A DNA stretch of 64,000 nt from Williamsia sp. (GCA_015069695.1 JADCRZ010000009.1:124001-188000), one strand, 5' to 3'; shown: positions 7,422 through 17,233, numbered from the stretch's first letter. Translations and numbers: made by a program. The notes: generated by a model from the letters alone, not told the origin.

Positions 7422-9383
7422 TTAAAGCGCTTTCTTTACTATTTTCTTCACCAGCACCTTGCCCGCTGTAATGATCTTCAGCATATATACGCCTGCCGGC
7501 TGCTCGCGGATATCCAACACGGCACTTGCCTGGCGAATACGCCTGGACAGCACCATACGGCCGCCCATGTCGATCAGCTGTATGTGGGTTTCTTCATCCG
7601 CCGGCAGGTTCCACACTGTGACCGACGCCGTAGCAGGATTGGGGAAAACTGCGACTGCAGTGCTAAAGACAGGAGCAGTTACAGTTGCAGAATAAGAAAT
7701 CTTTCCGTCTTCATCTACTATTTTCAGCCTGTAGTAGTTCTTGCCTTTCCATGCGGAAACATCTGTATAGGTATAGTTGCGTATCCCGGTTCCCGTCCGG
7801 ACTGCAGCCACGCTTCCTGCATGGATGTAGGTGTGTCCGTCGCTGCTTCGTTCTACTTCAAAGCGCAGCAGATGTTCCTCATAAGCCGTTTTCCATGTCA
7901 GTTCAATGGCACTGCCCCGGTTCACAGCATCCAGTGAAACCAGTGTAACCGGCAAGGTTGTATTTTGCCGGTACAGGCCAAGCCGGGCCGTGCTGATATC
8001 CCAGTTGCCCAGGAACTCCCACCAGTTCGTCATCCGCTTTGTATTGTAGGGAATCTGGTTGCCAAAACCCGGCAGGCTTTGCATCCAGAAGATATACCAG
8101 TTGGACTCTCCGTCAGGGACAGTACCCTGTGGCCAGTTGTAAGGGATGCTTGTCCACGTGGCGGCGTTCACCATACTTTGGGTGCCTCCTTCCGGTTTCC
8201 AGTCCAGTATGTCACTGGCTACCGGTGTATTGTTGTAATAATCGTAATCAACGTTTGTATTGGGGGGATGATGGGTGTCTCCTACCCGGCCCAGCGGACC
8301 GCTGCCACCGGTATAGCCCCGGAAATTGCGGGTAAAAAGACTGGTGTTGCCATCCTGCAGCTGCGCCACGAAGTCAACCATCGATTCGATCTGGTGGCCA
8401 TGGTTGTGGGTGGCTTCGTTGCCGCTCCTTGTATAATTGTAATTGTAAAGAACATAGGTCTTCGAGTAAACAGGCATATCATTCGAGTAGCGGTAACTGT
8501 TGGATATGTCCCCTGTAGTGGGGCTGGCCATGTTTGATTCAACGGGAACGATCTCTCCGTGGTGATAGCCCATGATCCAGAACTCTTTTACGCCCAGGGT
8601 GTCTACATACCGCTTGCTGTTGAAGCGGTTCAGGATGTTGTTGTAATCGCCAAAGAATCCGGCGCTGCCGGGATCTTTCAAGCCTCTTGGAACCGGTTCG
8701 TACACGTAAATGTAATCAATGATCTTGTATCCAAGATAAGGGACAGCTGCGGGATCCTTGTAACCCCTGAACTTGCTTCCTTCCTCCAGGGAAAACTTGG
8801 CGTGCTTGCTGATGGCCGTGATCCATTTTTTCAGCTCGTCAACATTTTGCTGCGGAATGGGAGCATACCCTGCTTCATCGTTGTTGATGGCATAGCCACC
8901 ATAAGTAGGAATATAACATATCACGACCACAGGAACCTGCACTACAGCGTTCGGGGCTGGCGTGGTAAGAAAAGGATCAAGGGCGTTTTCATATTCTATG
9001 GGCCTGTCATCAGCAGGAACCTGCAGGTTGATGGAAACTGCATTGCCCGCCAGCGATGCAACCAGCGAGGTATTGCCGGAATTCTTTGCCGTTAATACGC
9101 CATTGTTTACATGGGCGATGGCAGTGTCGGCAACCGTCCAGGTTACGCAGCTGTTCGAAATATACACCGTATCGGTACCGCGCAGCGTATACAGAACGGG
9201 TGCTGCATACGCGTTGAACTGGTTGAAGTAAATGCTCCAGGTCTTGTAAAGAAGGATGGTGGAGGTCTTTGCCTGCAGGTTGGTGACTACACCATAGTTG
9301 CAGGACTGGCTGAACACTTGTGGGGAAAGGATCGTGGCGGTTATAAACAACATCGCCCCATGCAGCAGGGTGAACATTTTCAT
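7422..9383 (-). CDS. Secreted protein with bacterial Ig-like domain, unknown central domain and type IX sorting tail
   Basis: The chosen ATG at 9383 gives a 653-residue protein beginning with a signal peptide ending near FSQ. Residues about 77-122 look like a BIG2 Ig-like module (TWTVADTAIAHVNNGVLTAK). Residues about 122-500 form a large domain I do not recognise; it is rich in Tyr, Trp and His and contains HHGE at 274-277 and HNHGH at 326-330, which could bind metal. A fibronectin-like segment follows (IELTWKTAYEEHLLRFEVER), and the last ~80 residues (VAVFPNPATASVTV to a basic end) are a type A type IX secretion sorting domain, so the protein should be exported through the outer membrane or anchored at the surface. 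It lies 108 bp upstream of the sugar dehydrogenase on the same strand and may be cotranscribed. Confidence 0.8.
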   Translation of the reverse strand: MKMFTLLHGAMLFITATILSPQVFSQSCNYGVVTNLQAKTSTILLYKTWSIYFNQFNAYAAPVLYTLRGTDTVYISNSCVTWTVADTAIAHVNNGVLTAKNSGNTSLVASLAGNAVSINLQVPADDRPIEYENALDPFLTTPAPNAVVQVPVVVICYIPTYGGYAINNDEAGYAPIPQQNVDELKKWITAISKHAKFSLEEGSKFRGYKDPAAVPYLGYKIIDYIYVYEPVPRGLKDPGSAGFFGDYNNILNRFNSKRYVDTLGVKEFWIMGYHHGEIVPVESNMASPTTGDISNSYRYSNDMPVYSKTYVLYNYNYTRSGNEATHNHGHQIESMVDFVAQLQDGNTSLFTRNFRGYTGGSGPLGRVGDTHHPPNTNVDYDYYNNTPVASDILDWKPEGGTQSMVNAATWTSIPYNWPQGTVPDGESNWYIFWMQSLPGFGNQIPYNTKRMTNWWEFLGNWDISTARLGLYRQNTTLPVTLVSLDAVNRGSAIELTWKTAYEEHLLRFEVERSSDGHTYIHAGSVAAVRTGTGIRNYTYTDVSAWKGKNYYRLKIVDEDGKISYSATVTAPVFSTAVAVFPNPATASVTVWNLPADEETHIQLIDMGGRMVLSRRIRQASAVLDIREQPAGVYMLKIITAGKVLVKKIVKKAL

Positions 9384-9524
9384 GTATAGCAGTTTAGGAG
9401 GTTGGTGATGGCAGCTGGCGATCAGAAAACAGCAACCCGCATCATGAAGGTATAGAAACCGCAGCATACCACAGCACCCCATCTTTGGGAGAACCAGGCT
9501 GAAATTCTGGTTGCGCAGCCATGA

Positions 9525-9549
9525 AATATAGGTGGGTAAATCCTATATT
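9525..9549. promoter_or_regulatory. 8-bp inverted repeat in divergent promoter region
   Basis: AATATAGG (9525-9532) and CCTATATT (9542-9549) are perfect inverted arms with a 9-bp spacer, between the divergent type-IX protein and GH106-like gene and 27 bp before the latter's ATG. It could be an operator for a dimeric regulator; no regulator is identified. Confidence 0.3.
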
Positions 9550-9576
9550 CATAATAAGAAAATACCATCACCTGAA

Positions 9577-12500
9577 ATGATCTGTCATCCGGGAACAACC
9601 AGGAGCAGGCGGCATTTATTCCTGCTGCTGGCTGCTTTGCTGATCGGGGTTTGCCGGCCCGCCGCCAGCCACGCACAATCCCTGTCTGCCTTGAAAAGGG
9701 GGTTCATTCACCCGCCCGATTCAGCCAGGCCCGGCGTATACTGGTATTTCATGGATGGCAATCTTACCCGCCAATCCATGACCGCCGACCTGGAGTCTAT
9801 GAAAAAGGCAGGTATCGGCAACCTGGTGTTCCTGGAAGTGAATGTCGGCATCCCGAGAGGAGGGGTTGATTTTTTGAGCGAGGAGTGGCAGAACTTGTTT
9901 GTGCATGCTGTACGGGAAGCGGAGCGGCTGGGCATTGAAATAACCCTGGGAACCGGTCCCGGCTGGGCGGGCAGCGGCGGCCCCTGGGTAAAGCCTGAAG
10001 GATCCATGCAGCACCTGGTTGCCAGTACAGTAACCGTGCAGGGGCCGCAAAGCACCCCGCCGGTTCTACCCGTCCCTCCACCCAGAAAGCCGTATTTCGG
10101 CGTAGGACCTTTTACACCCGAACTCAAAAAGCAATGGAACGATTTCTACGAAGACGTGGCCGTACTTGCTTTTCCAACACCTGCACAAGGAGATACGATC
10201 GCTGATACAGACGAAAAAGCCCTGTACTACCGGGAGCCGTATACTTCAAAAAGGGGCGTAAAACCTTACCTGCTTTCAGCAGCCACGTATCCCGGTCTGC
10301 CTGCATCTGCCATTGCAAAAAGCAACGTCATCGACCTCACAAACAAATTGAAAGGGGACGGAACAATTGACTGGTCCCCGCCTGCGGGCAACTGGACCGT
10401 GATGCGCTTCGGCAGGCGCAACAACGGGGCAAGTACCCGTCCTGCACCCCTGCCCGGTGTGGGCTTTGAAGTAGACAAATGGGATACGGTGGCCCTGAAC
10501 GCCCACCTGGATTATTTTGTAGGCCGGCTGCTGCAAAAGATCGGTCAGCCCCGGAGCAATGCCAAGGGTGGCTTGAAAGAACTGCATATCGACAGCTGGG
10601 AAATGGGTGCGCAAAACTGGACCGGACAGCTGCGCAAAGAATTTATAGAGAGAAGAGGCTATGATCCGCTGCCTTTTTATCCTGTCTATACCGGCCGTAT
10701 CGTTGAAAGCCCGGAAATCAGTGAGCGTTTTTTATGGGATCTGCGCCAGACATCCCAGGAACTGATCCTGGATTATCATGCCCGCCAGGTGAAAGCATGG
10801 GCCCACCGCCACGCCATGAAATTATCTATAGAGCCTTACGATATGAACCCGGCTGCCGACCTCGAACTGGGAAGCATCGCCGATATTCCCATGGCTGAGT
10901 TCTGGAGCAGGGGATTTGGCTTTAATTCATCGTTCAGCTGCATAGAAGCCGCATCCATCGCACATGTCAATGGCATCACCACCGTGCCGGCAGAAGCGCT
11001 TACGGCTGAAAACAACGAAGGCTGGAAACAACACCCCGGCTCGGTAAAGAACCAGGGCGACTGGGCCTTTGCAGCAGGGATCAACCATTTTTATTATCAC
11101 ACTTTTCAAAACCAGTTTCTCCCTGATTCGCTGCGGCCTGGCGCAACCATGGGACCTTATGGCGTGCATTGGGACAGGAACCAGACCTGGTGGCCCCTGG
11201 CAAGCGGTTACCATCAATATATCACACGGTGCCAGTATATGCTTCAGCAAGGCAGAACGGTTGCCGATATTTTGTACCTCGCGCCTGAAGGGGCGCCGCA
11301 TGTGTTCCGGCCGCCCGTTTCGGCGATGGAAGGAGACACCATGCCGGACCGCAAAGGATACAATTTTGACGGATGCGCGCCGGGACAGCTGTACAAAGCC
11401 CATGTGGAGAAGGGGCAGGTTGTGTTTCCGGGCGGCGCCCGGTACAATTTGCTGGTGCTGCCGGCTGTGGAAACCATGACGCCTGCCCTGCTGGAAAAGA
11501 TTTCTGCGCTGGTAAAAGCAGGCGCCACCGTTGTAGGTCCGCCGCCTGTAAAATCACCTTCGCTGGTTGGCTATCCCGCCTGCGACAGCAGGGTAGCCGA
11601 CCTGGTAAGGTTGGTATGGGGAGAGATAAAACACCCAGAAGGGCAAACCATCCGGCAATACGGAAAGGGAAAGATTATCTGGGGCGGCGCGCTCGACACG
11701 CAAATTGATAACCTGTACCCTGCATACGATCTTACAGCCGGTATTCTGCGGTGGATGGGTATTGAACAGGACTTCAGCGCAGATGGCCCGGTAAGATATA
11801 CCCACCGTACTTCGCCCGGCTGGGATGTTTACTTTGTAGCAAGCACTTCCGGTAAGCCGGAAACCATCCATGCTCAATTCCGCAGCGCAAAAAAAGTACC
11901 GCGCCTCTGGGATCCTTTAACAGGAGAAATAAAAACTTGGGCAGGCGTGACTAGAACGGCCGGCCTTACGAGCCTGTCCCTGCAATTGGCTCCTTACCAG
12001 AGTTGCTTTATCGTATTTGCAGATGACAACACGCCCGCACCCACCGTGCACACAGCAGGAAATCTCCCTGCAATCCCGCTCGAAGGCCCCTGGAACCTGA
12101 GCTTCGATCCCCGCTGGGGCGGTCCCCGCAACATACAATTTGACCAGCTTGCTGACTGGACCCTGCGACCTGAAGAAGGGATCAAGTATTACTCCGGCAT
12201 GGCCGTTTACCGGAAAGTGTTTGACATGCCGGCAGGCGTTGATACCAAAGCCGGGCATCTCTACCTCGACCTGGGAAGCGTGAAAAACATAGCCCGGGTG
12301 AAATTGAACGGGAAAGACCTGGGCGTTGTATGGACAGCGCCCTGGCGGGTAGGTATTACCGGTATCGCACACACGAAAAACAACAGCCTGGAAATAGAAG
12401 TGGCCAACTTATGGGCCAACCGGCTGATCGGCGACGAAAAACTTCCTGACGACGGCATCAGGGACGGCAAGTGGCCCGACTGGCTCACAAAAGGATTGCC

Positions 12501-12618
12501 CCGAACCAGCGGCCGGTATACTTTTACTACTTCCCGCCAGTACAAAGCCGGCTCTCCTTTGCTACCCTCAGGCCTTGTTGGTCCTGTGACCATTCAAACA
12601 GAGATCATGACCAAGTAA
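9577..12618 (+). CDS. Secreted GH106-like glycoside hydrolase (alpha-L-rhamnosidase type)
   Basis: From the ATG at 9577 this is a 1013-residue protein. An earlier GTG at 9532 is possible, but the ATG places the signal peptide (RRHLFLLLAALLIGVCRPAA) properly. The order of domains matches GH106: an N-terminal barrel (GVYWYFMDGNLTRQSMTADL, then GIGNLVFLEVNVGIPRGGVD), a central segment with HIDSWEMGAQNW and VPAEALTAEN, a Rossmann-like region with LLVLPAVETM, and a C-terminal beta-sandwich (VKLNGKDLGVVWTAPWRVG). Known members cleave terminal L-rhamnose from rhamnogalacturonan-type glycans. The Glu in VPAEALT is shared with the truncated homologue at 1-1799 and is a catalytic candidate. The gene stands alone: it is divergent from the type-IX protein and convergent, with a 33-bp gap, to an ABC permease. 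Confidence 0.85.
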   Translation: MICHPGTTRSRRHLFLLLAALLIGVCRPAASHAQSLSALKRGFIHPPDSARPGVYWYFMDGNLTRQSMTADLESMKKAGIGNLVFLEVNVGIPRGGVDFLSEEWQNLFVHAVREAERLGIEITLGTGPGWAGSGGPWVKPEGSMQHLVASTVTVQGPQSTPPVLPVPPPRKPYFGVGPFTPELKKQWNDFYEDVAVLAFPTPAQGDTIADTDEKALYYREPYTSKRGVKPYLLSAATYPGLPASAIAKSNVIDLTNKLKGDGTIDWSPPAGNWTVMRFGRRNNGASTRPAPLPGVGFEVDKWDTVALNAHLDYFVGRLLQKIGQPRSNAKGGLKELHIDSWEMGAQNWTGQLRKEFIERRGYDPLPFYPVYTGRIVESPEISERFLWDLRQTSQELILDYHARQVKAWAHRHAMKLSIEPYDMNPAADLELGSIADIPMAEFWSRGFGFNSSFSCIEAASIAHVNGITTVPAEALTAENNEGWKQHPGSVKNQGDWAFAAGINHFYYHTFQNQFLPDSLRPGATMGPYGVHWDRNQTWWPLASGYHQYITRCQYMLQQGRTVADILYLAPEGAPHVFRPPVSAMEGDTMPDRKGYNFDGCAPGQLYKAHVEKGQVVFPGGARYNLLVLPAVETMTPALLEKISALVKAGATVVGPPPVKSPSLVGYPACDSRVADLVRLVWGEIKHPEGQTIRQYGKGKIIWGGALDTQIDNLYPAYDLTAGILRWMGIEQDFSADGPVRYTHRTSPGWDVYFVASTSGKPETIHAQFRSAKKVPRLWDPLTGEIKTWAGVTRTAGLTSLSLQLAPYQSCFIVFADDNTPAPTVHTAGNLPAIPLEGPWNLSFDPRWGGPRNIQFDQLADWTLRPEEGIKYYSGMAVYRKVFDMPAGVDTKAGHLYLDLGSVKNIARVKLNGKDLGVVWTAPWRVGITGIAHTKNNSLEIEVANLWANRLIGDEKLPDDGIRDGKWPDWLTKGLPRTSGRYTFTTSRQYKAGSPLLPSGLVGPVTIQTEIMTK

Positions 12619-12651
12619 GCTGTTCTTGCCTTCTTGTTATGCGTTTATTCT

Positions 12652-15018
12652 TTATTCCGTTCTCAAACTCTCAACCGGATTCGCAATGGCTGCCCTGATG
12701 GCCTGGTAGCTCACCGTACCGACTGCAATCAGGACAGACAGGAGGGCTGCCATGGCAAATACCCACCATTGTATGGCTATCCTGTATTCATAGTCCTGCA
12801 GCCATTTGTACATCATCCACCAGGCCAGGGGAGCGGCCACCAGGAAGGATAAGCACACCAGCTTGAGGAAGTCTTTTGACAGCAGGGCCGTGATGCCCAT
12901 CACCGAAGCACCCAGTACTTTCCGCACGCCGATTTCTTTCAGCCGGCTTTCGGCCATATAAGTAGCCAGGCCAAACAAACCCAGGCAGGAAATAAAAATG
13001 GTGAGTCCGGCGAAAATGCCGGCCAGCGTGCCCGTGCGTTTTTCTGCTTCAAACTTGCGGGCATACTCATCATCTACAAACCGGTATTCAAAAGGAAACT
13101 GCGGGTTGTATTTTTTGAATATAGTTTCTGCTTTCTGCAGGTTGACCGCGGTGGAGAACCGGTTGTTGAGCTTGACCAGCGTAATGTTAAACCATTCTGA
13201 TTTAGGCCCCATGATGAGCATGGGTTTGGTGGGTTCGTAAGGAGAGGTGAGAATAAAATCTTTGATCACGCCCACGATATGCCATACAACATCATTGTCT
13301 TTTACTGTCTTGCCCAAAGGGTCTTTGAATTTCAGCACCTTCAAAGCTGATTCGTTGACGATCAGCCCGGTTGAATCGGTCGGAAATCTTTGAAGGTCAA
13401 AATCCCGGCCCTGCACAAACTGAAGGCCGGCCGTTGCGCCAAGACCCCCATCCTGGCTATAGCGGAAAAAATCGGTTTTGTCGTTCGGATCTTTGCCTTC
13501 CCATTCCTGTCCCCATCCATCGCTCCAGCTTTCTGTAAGCGGCGAACTGGTCTTTGTAACGGCAGAGGCGATGCCTGCTGCAAGCAGCTCTTGCTTGATC
13601 AATTCGTGGTTCTTTTTCAGGTCGCCGGTTAAGGAGTGATAGATGAGGTTGTTCTTGTTGTACCCGGTTTCCCTGCTCTTGGCATAGTCAATCTGCTGCT
13701 TTACGATGATGGTGCAGATGATCAGTACAATGGCAAAAGTGAACTGCAGTACCACCAGCACCTTGCGGGGCGTTACCAGGGTATGGGCTTTTTTAAACGT
13801 TCCTTTGAGCACTTTCACGGGCTGAAAAGAAGAAAGAAAAAAAGCAGGGTAGCTGCCGGCCAGCAATCCGGTAAACAGGATAAAACCCAGTCCGGTGATC
13901 CAGGCATAAGGACTGCCGAAATGGATCGCTACTTTTTCGTTGATCAGGCTGTTGAACGCCGGCAGTGTCAGCAGCACGATGCCCACAGCAATAATGCCAG
14001 CAATAAATGCAAGCAGGGTACTCTCGCCGATAAACTGGCTGATCAGCGAAAATTTTTGTGCACCCACCACTTTGCGGATCCCTACTTCCTTGGCCCTTCG
14101 TTCGCTGCGGGCCGTGCTCAGGTTCATAAAGTTGATGCACGCGATCAGCAAAATGAAAGCTGCAATGATGCCGAACATGCGCACAAATTCGATGCGCCCG
14201 CCGCCATCTTCCAATCCATTTGTAAAGCTTGAATACAGGCGCCAGCGGCTGATGGGGTACACAAACATCTCCCATTTGGGTTCGGATTTGTCGTACCGGG
14301 GCTTGAATGTTTTCAGCTTCTCATTCAGCAAGGCCACGTTGGCGCCCGGTTTCAGCATTACATAGGTACGGATAGAATTGTTGCCCCAGTTCTGATCGTC
14401 ATCCCCCCGCGACCGCAAATAACTGTACGGCAGCAGGTACTCAAACTGGAACCGGGTGTTGTTGGGAAGGTCTTTGAGGATGCCGGTAACAACAAAGTTT
14501 TCTTTGTTGTCGACCCTGATCAGCTTGCCCATTGCATCCTGTTGGCCAAAGAGCTTTTCCGCCAGGATTCTGGTCAGTACGATCGAATGCATCTCCTGCA
14601 GAACGGTTTTTGGATTGCCTTGCAGCAGGGGAAAAGAAAAGACCTGCAGGAAATTGGAATCTACCATGTTGCCCGGAAGGGTCAGGTTTTTTTCTCCTAC
14701 CGTCAAAAGCATGTTGTTCTGCCAGTTTACCCTTACCGACTGTTCTACTTCCGGAAAATCTTTTTCCAGGGTGCGGGCCAGCACTTTGGGGGTGGTATTC
14801 CAGGCCTGCAGCTGTCCGCTGAAAGCAGCCCGGTTCCAGGCCTCATAAATGCGGTCCTTTTTCTCATGGAACCTGTCGTAGCTTACTTCGTTCTGGATCC
14901 ACAAAAGGATCAACAGGGCACTTGCCATACCGATCGCCAGTCCCAGAATGTTGATGGCAGAAAAACCTTTGCTGCGGCGAAGGTTGCGCAAAGCGATCTT
15001 CCAATAGTTCTTGAGCAT
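12652..15018 (-). CDS. ABC transporter permease, MacB-PCD/FtsX duplicated type
   Basis: From the ATG at 15018 the protein has 788 residues and opens with MLKNYWKIALRNLRRSKGFS, the standard beginning of large Bacteroidota FtsX-like permeases. An N-terminal membrane segment is followed by a MacB-type periplasmic core domain (about 50-250), a first FtsX block with three membrane segments near residues 280-420 (ERRAKEVGIRKVVGA), a second periplasmic domain and a final FtsX block (ESRLKEIGVRKVLGASVMG). Such permeases do not form a channel in the usual sense; MacB/LolE relatives transmit ATPase-driven motion to the periplasm for peptide efflux, lipoprotein release or stress defence. No ATPase or adaptor is encoded nearby, so the partner must be elsewhere. 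A strong hairpin (15039-15089) lies 21 bp before the start codon. Confidence 0.85.
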   Translation of the reverse strand: MLKNYWKIALRNLRRSKGFSAINILGLAIGMASALLILLWIQNEVSYDRFHEKKDRIYEAWNRAAFSGQLQAWNTTPKVLARTLEKDFPEVEQSVRVNWQNNMLLTVGEKNLTLPGNMVDSNFLQVFSFPLLQGNPKTVLQEMHSIVLTRILAEKLFGQQDAMGKLIRVDNKENFVVTGILKDLPNNTRFQFEYLLPYSYLRSRGDDDQNWGNNSIRTYVMLKPGANVALLNEKLKTFKPRYDKSEPKWEMFVYPISRWRLYSSFTNGLEDGGGRIEFVRMFGIIAAFILLIACINFMNLSTARSERRAKEVGIRKVVGAQKFSLISQFIGESTLLAFIAGIIAVGIVLLTLPAFNSLINEKVAIHFGSPYAWITGLGFILFTGLLAGSYPAFFLSSFQPVKVLKGTFKKAHTLVTPRKVLVVLQFTFAIVLIICTIIVKQQIDYAKSRETGYNKNNLIYHSLTGDLKKNHELIKQELLAAGIASAVTKTSSPLTESWSDGWGQEWEGKDPNDKTDFFRYSQDGGLGATAGLQFVQGRDFDLQRFPTDSTGLIVNESALKVLKFKDPLGKTVKDNDVVWHIVGVIKDFILTSPYEPTKPMLIMGPKSEWFNITLVKLNNRFSTAVNLQKAETIFKKYNPQFPFEYRFVDDEYARKFEAEKRTGTLAGIFAGLTIFISCLGLFGLATYMAESRLKEIGVRKVLGASVMGITALLSKDFLKLVCLSFLVAAPLAWWMMYKWLQDYEYRIAIQWWVFAMAALLSVLIAVGTVSYQAIRAAIANPVESLRTE

Positions 15019-15038
15019 AGCAGGTGAGTTTAGTTGTT

Positions 15039-15089
15039 TGTATAAAGCAGCAGCTGTACAACGCGTGTGTGCAGCTGCTGCTTTATACA
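15039..15089. repeat. Perfect 18-bp inverted repeat (hairpin) in the leader of the ABC permease
   Basis: The arm TGTATAAAGCAGCAGCTG (15039-15056) is exactly reverse-complementary to 15072-15089 with a 15-nt spacer, and the stem can extend inward by three more pairs past one G-T. The feature is 21 bp upstream of the permease ATG on the minus strand. It is not followed by a T tract on the minus strand, so it does not look like an intrinsic terminator. A palindromic operator, a translational control hairpin or a REP-like element are the options. Confidence 0.75.
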
Positions 15090-15278
15090 GGGCTGATAGC
15101 GGATGTTCAAGTATACAGGATTTGTAAAAACAGCGGTTGTTAAAGTAGATGAATGTAGAATAGGCTGGAAGAGCGGTAGATAGAACAGGGCTGCACACAT
15201 GGGCAGAACAAGTATCCAGCCTGGCAGGCGTATACTGACTGTAATGGCTAACCGCTGCAGCCTTGAATCAGGCGGTTG

Positions 15279-17021
15279 TTACTCTACCTTGTTAAACTTC
15301 AGGTGCATCACTCTTCCCGAGTTAACTTCAAACCCGCTGATGCTGTTTTTGCTGTCTCGCAGGATCTTCAGGTGGTTCATCCACCAGTTGTCATTTGTAA
15401 GATGATCTTCATTGATCAGGGTTAGTGGTGCATCAGGGTACTTGGCATGCGTTAACACCAGGCTGCGCCCTTTCAGGATAATGCGGTAGTTGCAATCCAG
15501 TTCAGGACAATAATAAACACCTGTGTATTTTTTAAGCAGGACAATACTTCGGGCAGTGTCTTTTTTGTACTTTTCAAGGTGGTGAAAGTCTTCACCCGTT
15601 GTTATATCAACAGTCGTGTCTTTTCCTTTGATTGCAAAAAGAAAACTTATTTCAGGTGCCTGAGGAATATAAAAGCGGTTGACGGAATCCTGGATCAAAG
15701 GGCTGCTTTCGGCATAGATGTGATAGTACAATTTACCCGCGTGTATATCAAAGCTGAAAGGCAGTCCCTCTTCTCCTACATAGTAACCGACAAACTTTTT
15801 TGCACTGGCTGTATCTTTTAAAAGAGCCAGTGTACTGTCTTTGATTTCTTTCTTTACTGCTTCCTTTTTAGTAGCTGTATCTTTTAAAAAAAGATCGGCC
15901 ATGGCATAGGTTTTATTGCCGGTATTAAAATCGCCCAGGTTGCTGAAAACAAGAAAGCCCATTTTCAGGTCGGGAAAAACGGTTATAAATGTTCTGTAGC
16001 CCGCATCCGCGCCGCCATGGGAGAACTGCTTCCATCCTTTGTACGTACTCACGCCTATGCCGCTGGCATAGGTCAGTACCCGTCCGTTGTTCAGCTTCCC
16101 CTTTTTTGTAAGGGTATCTACCACCTGCTGGTCGCCGGTTTTGTGTGTATAAAAATTCATCACCCATTTACTCATGTCGTTGATATTCGTGAAAAGACTT
16201 GTTGCGCCGGCATTGGAATAACTTAAGATGCTGTTGGTGAAATGGATGCTGTCTGTGCGGTCATAAGAATAAGAACGGTTTTTTACAATTTCCGTGTAAT
16301 CGTCGTGAAAATGGGTGTTGTTCATGCCCAGGGGCTTAAAGATGGCTGAGTCTGTGAACTGCCGCAGCGTTTGTCCGCTCACTGATTTCACGATTTCCGC
16401 CAGCAACGTAAATCCGCTGTTGGAGTACATGTATTTATCACCGGGCATAAAATTCAGCGCCTGCTGTTTGCTTAAAATCTTGATGATCTGGTCTTGTGTA
16501 ATTACATCATCCAGCCTGGTGCCCGCCGTTGCCAGTAACTGCCACTGGTCCCTTACCCCGCTGGTATGGTTCAGGAGGCGGCGGATGTTGATCCCCGTTT
16601 TCAGATCGGGAAACCAGGGGAGATACTTGCGGATGTCATCGTCCAGCTTGAGCTTTCCCTGCCTTGCCAGGAGTATGATCGACCAGGCGGTAAACTGCTT
16701 GGAGATCGATGCCATGTGGAAGGGGGTTTCTGCTGTGTTGGGAATGGCGTATTCCAGGTTGGCCATCCCGTATCCTTTGGCATAAATAAGGGTATCGTTG
16801 CGTATAATGCCGATGGAGCAGCCCGGACTGTTGGGCTGGTTCCATTTTTGGAACAGGCTGTCAATTCTTTTTGTAAGCGAATCAGGCAGGGCTTGTGAAA
16901 AGGTTTTTGTTGTAACACAAAGAGCAAGCATGATCAATGATGTTCCTGCCAATAGCTTCCTGGTTGGCAGCGCAACCGCTTTTAAAAACAGGGGCCTTCC
17001 GGTTGAAGTAATGGAGCGCAT
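15279..17021 (-). CDS. Serine hydrolase, class C beta-lactamase/penicillin-binding fold, secreted
   Basis: The 580-residue protein starts with a long signal sequence (hydrophobic core about residues 23-36). The beta-lactamase-fold triad is intact: S-I-S-K at 105-108 with Ser105 as nucleophile, Y-S-N at 199-201 and H-G-G at 335-337. The core ends near residue 390; the last ~170 residues are an extra beta-rich domain of the DUF3471/lipocalin-like kind often attached to these enzymes in Bacteroidota. Members include D-aminopeptidases, esterases and PBP-like peptidases; true beta-lactamase activity should not be assumed. The gene lies 260 bp upstream of the ABC permease on the same strand and 212 bp downstream of the TonB-C gene, so separate transcription is likely. 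Confidence 0.87.
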   Translation of the reverse strand: MRSITSTGRPLFLKAVALPTRKLLAGTSLIMLALCVTTKTFSQALPDSLTKRIDSLFQKWNQPNSPGCSIGIIRNDTLIYAKGYGMANLEYAIPNTAETPFHMASISKQFTAWSIILLARQGKLKLDDDIRKYLPWFPDLKTGINIRRLLNHTSGVRDQWQLLATAGTRLDDVITQDQIIKILSKQQALNFMPGDKYMYSNSGFTLLAEIVKSVSGQTLRQFTDSAIFKPLGMNNTHFHDDYTEIVKNRSYSYDRTDSIHFTNSILSYSNAGATSLFTNINDMSKWVMNFYTHKTGDQQVVDTLTKKGKLNNGRVLTYASGIGVSTYKGWKQFSHGGADAGYRTFITVFPDLKMGFLVFSNLGDFNTGNKTYAMADLFLKDTATKKEAVKKEIKDSTLALLKDTASAKKFVGYYVGEEGLPFSFDIHAGKLYYHIYAESSPLIQDSVNRFYIPQAPEISFLFAIKGKDTTVDITTGEDFHHLEKYKKDTARSIVLLKKYTGVYYCPELDCNYRIILKGRSLVLTHAKYPDAPLTLINEDHLTNDNWWMNHLKILRDSKNSISGFEVNSGRVMHLKFNKVE

Positions 17022-17233
17022 GGTAGTTGGTTTACAGTTAGGGAATCAGGGAGTAAGCTTGGTTGCCAGAAAGGTACGAACTTCTCAATTGCAAGCAGTA
17101 AAACTCGCCCTCTGCAGTGCAATTCATCTTGTTCGTCCAAAGTGGTTTTCTACCCGGCGCTATACCCCAACCGCCCGCCATCCTGATTTAAAAGCCCTCC
17201 TTGCTGCAAGGAGCAGGCTCTTTATTTTACCCA

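Noticed and set aside
15039-15089. Hairpin considered as an intrinsic terminator of the serine hydrolase gene
   Set aside because: The minus-strand sequence after the stem is AAACAACTAAAC without a T tract, and it lies about 190 bp from the upstream stop but only 21 bp before the next ATG.
15279-17021. Annotation of the serine hydrolase as a resistance beta-lactamase
   Set aside because: The motifs only define the fold; the extra C-terminal domain and lack of a regulator gene fit peptidase or esterase relatives better.
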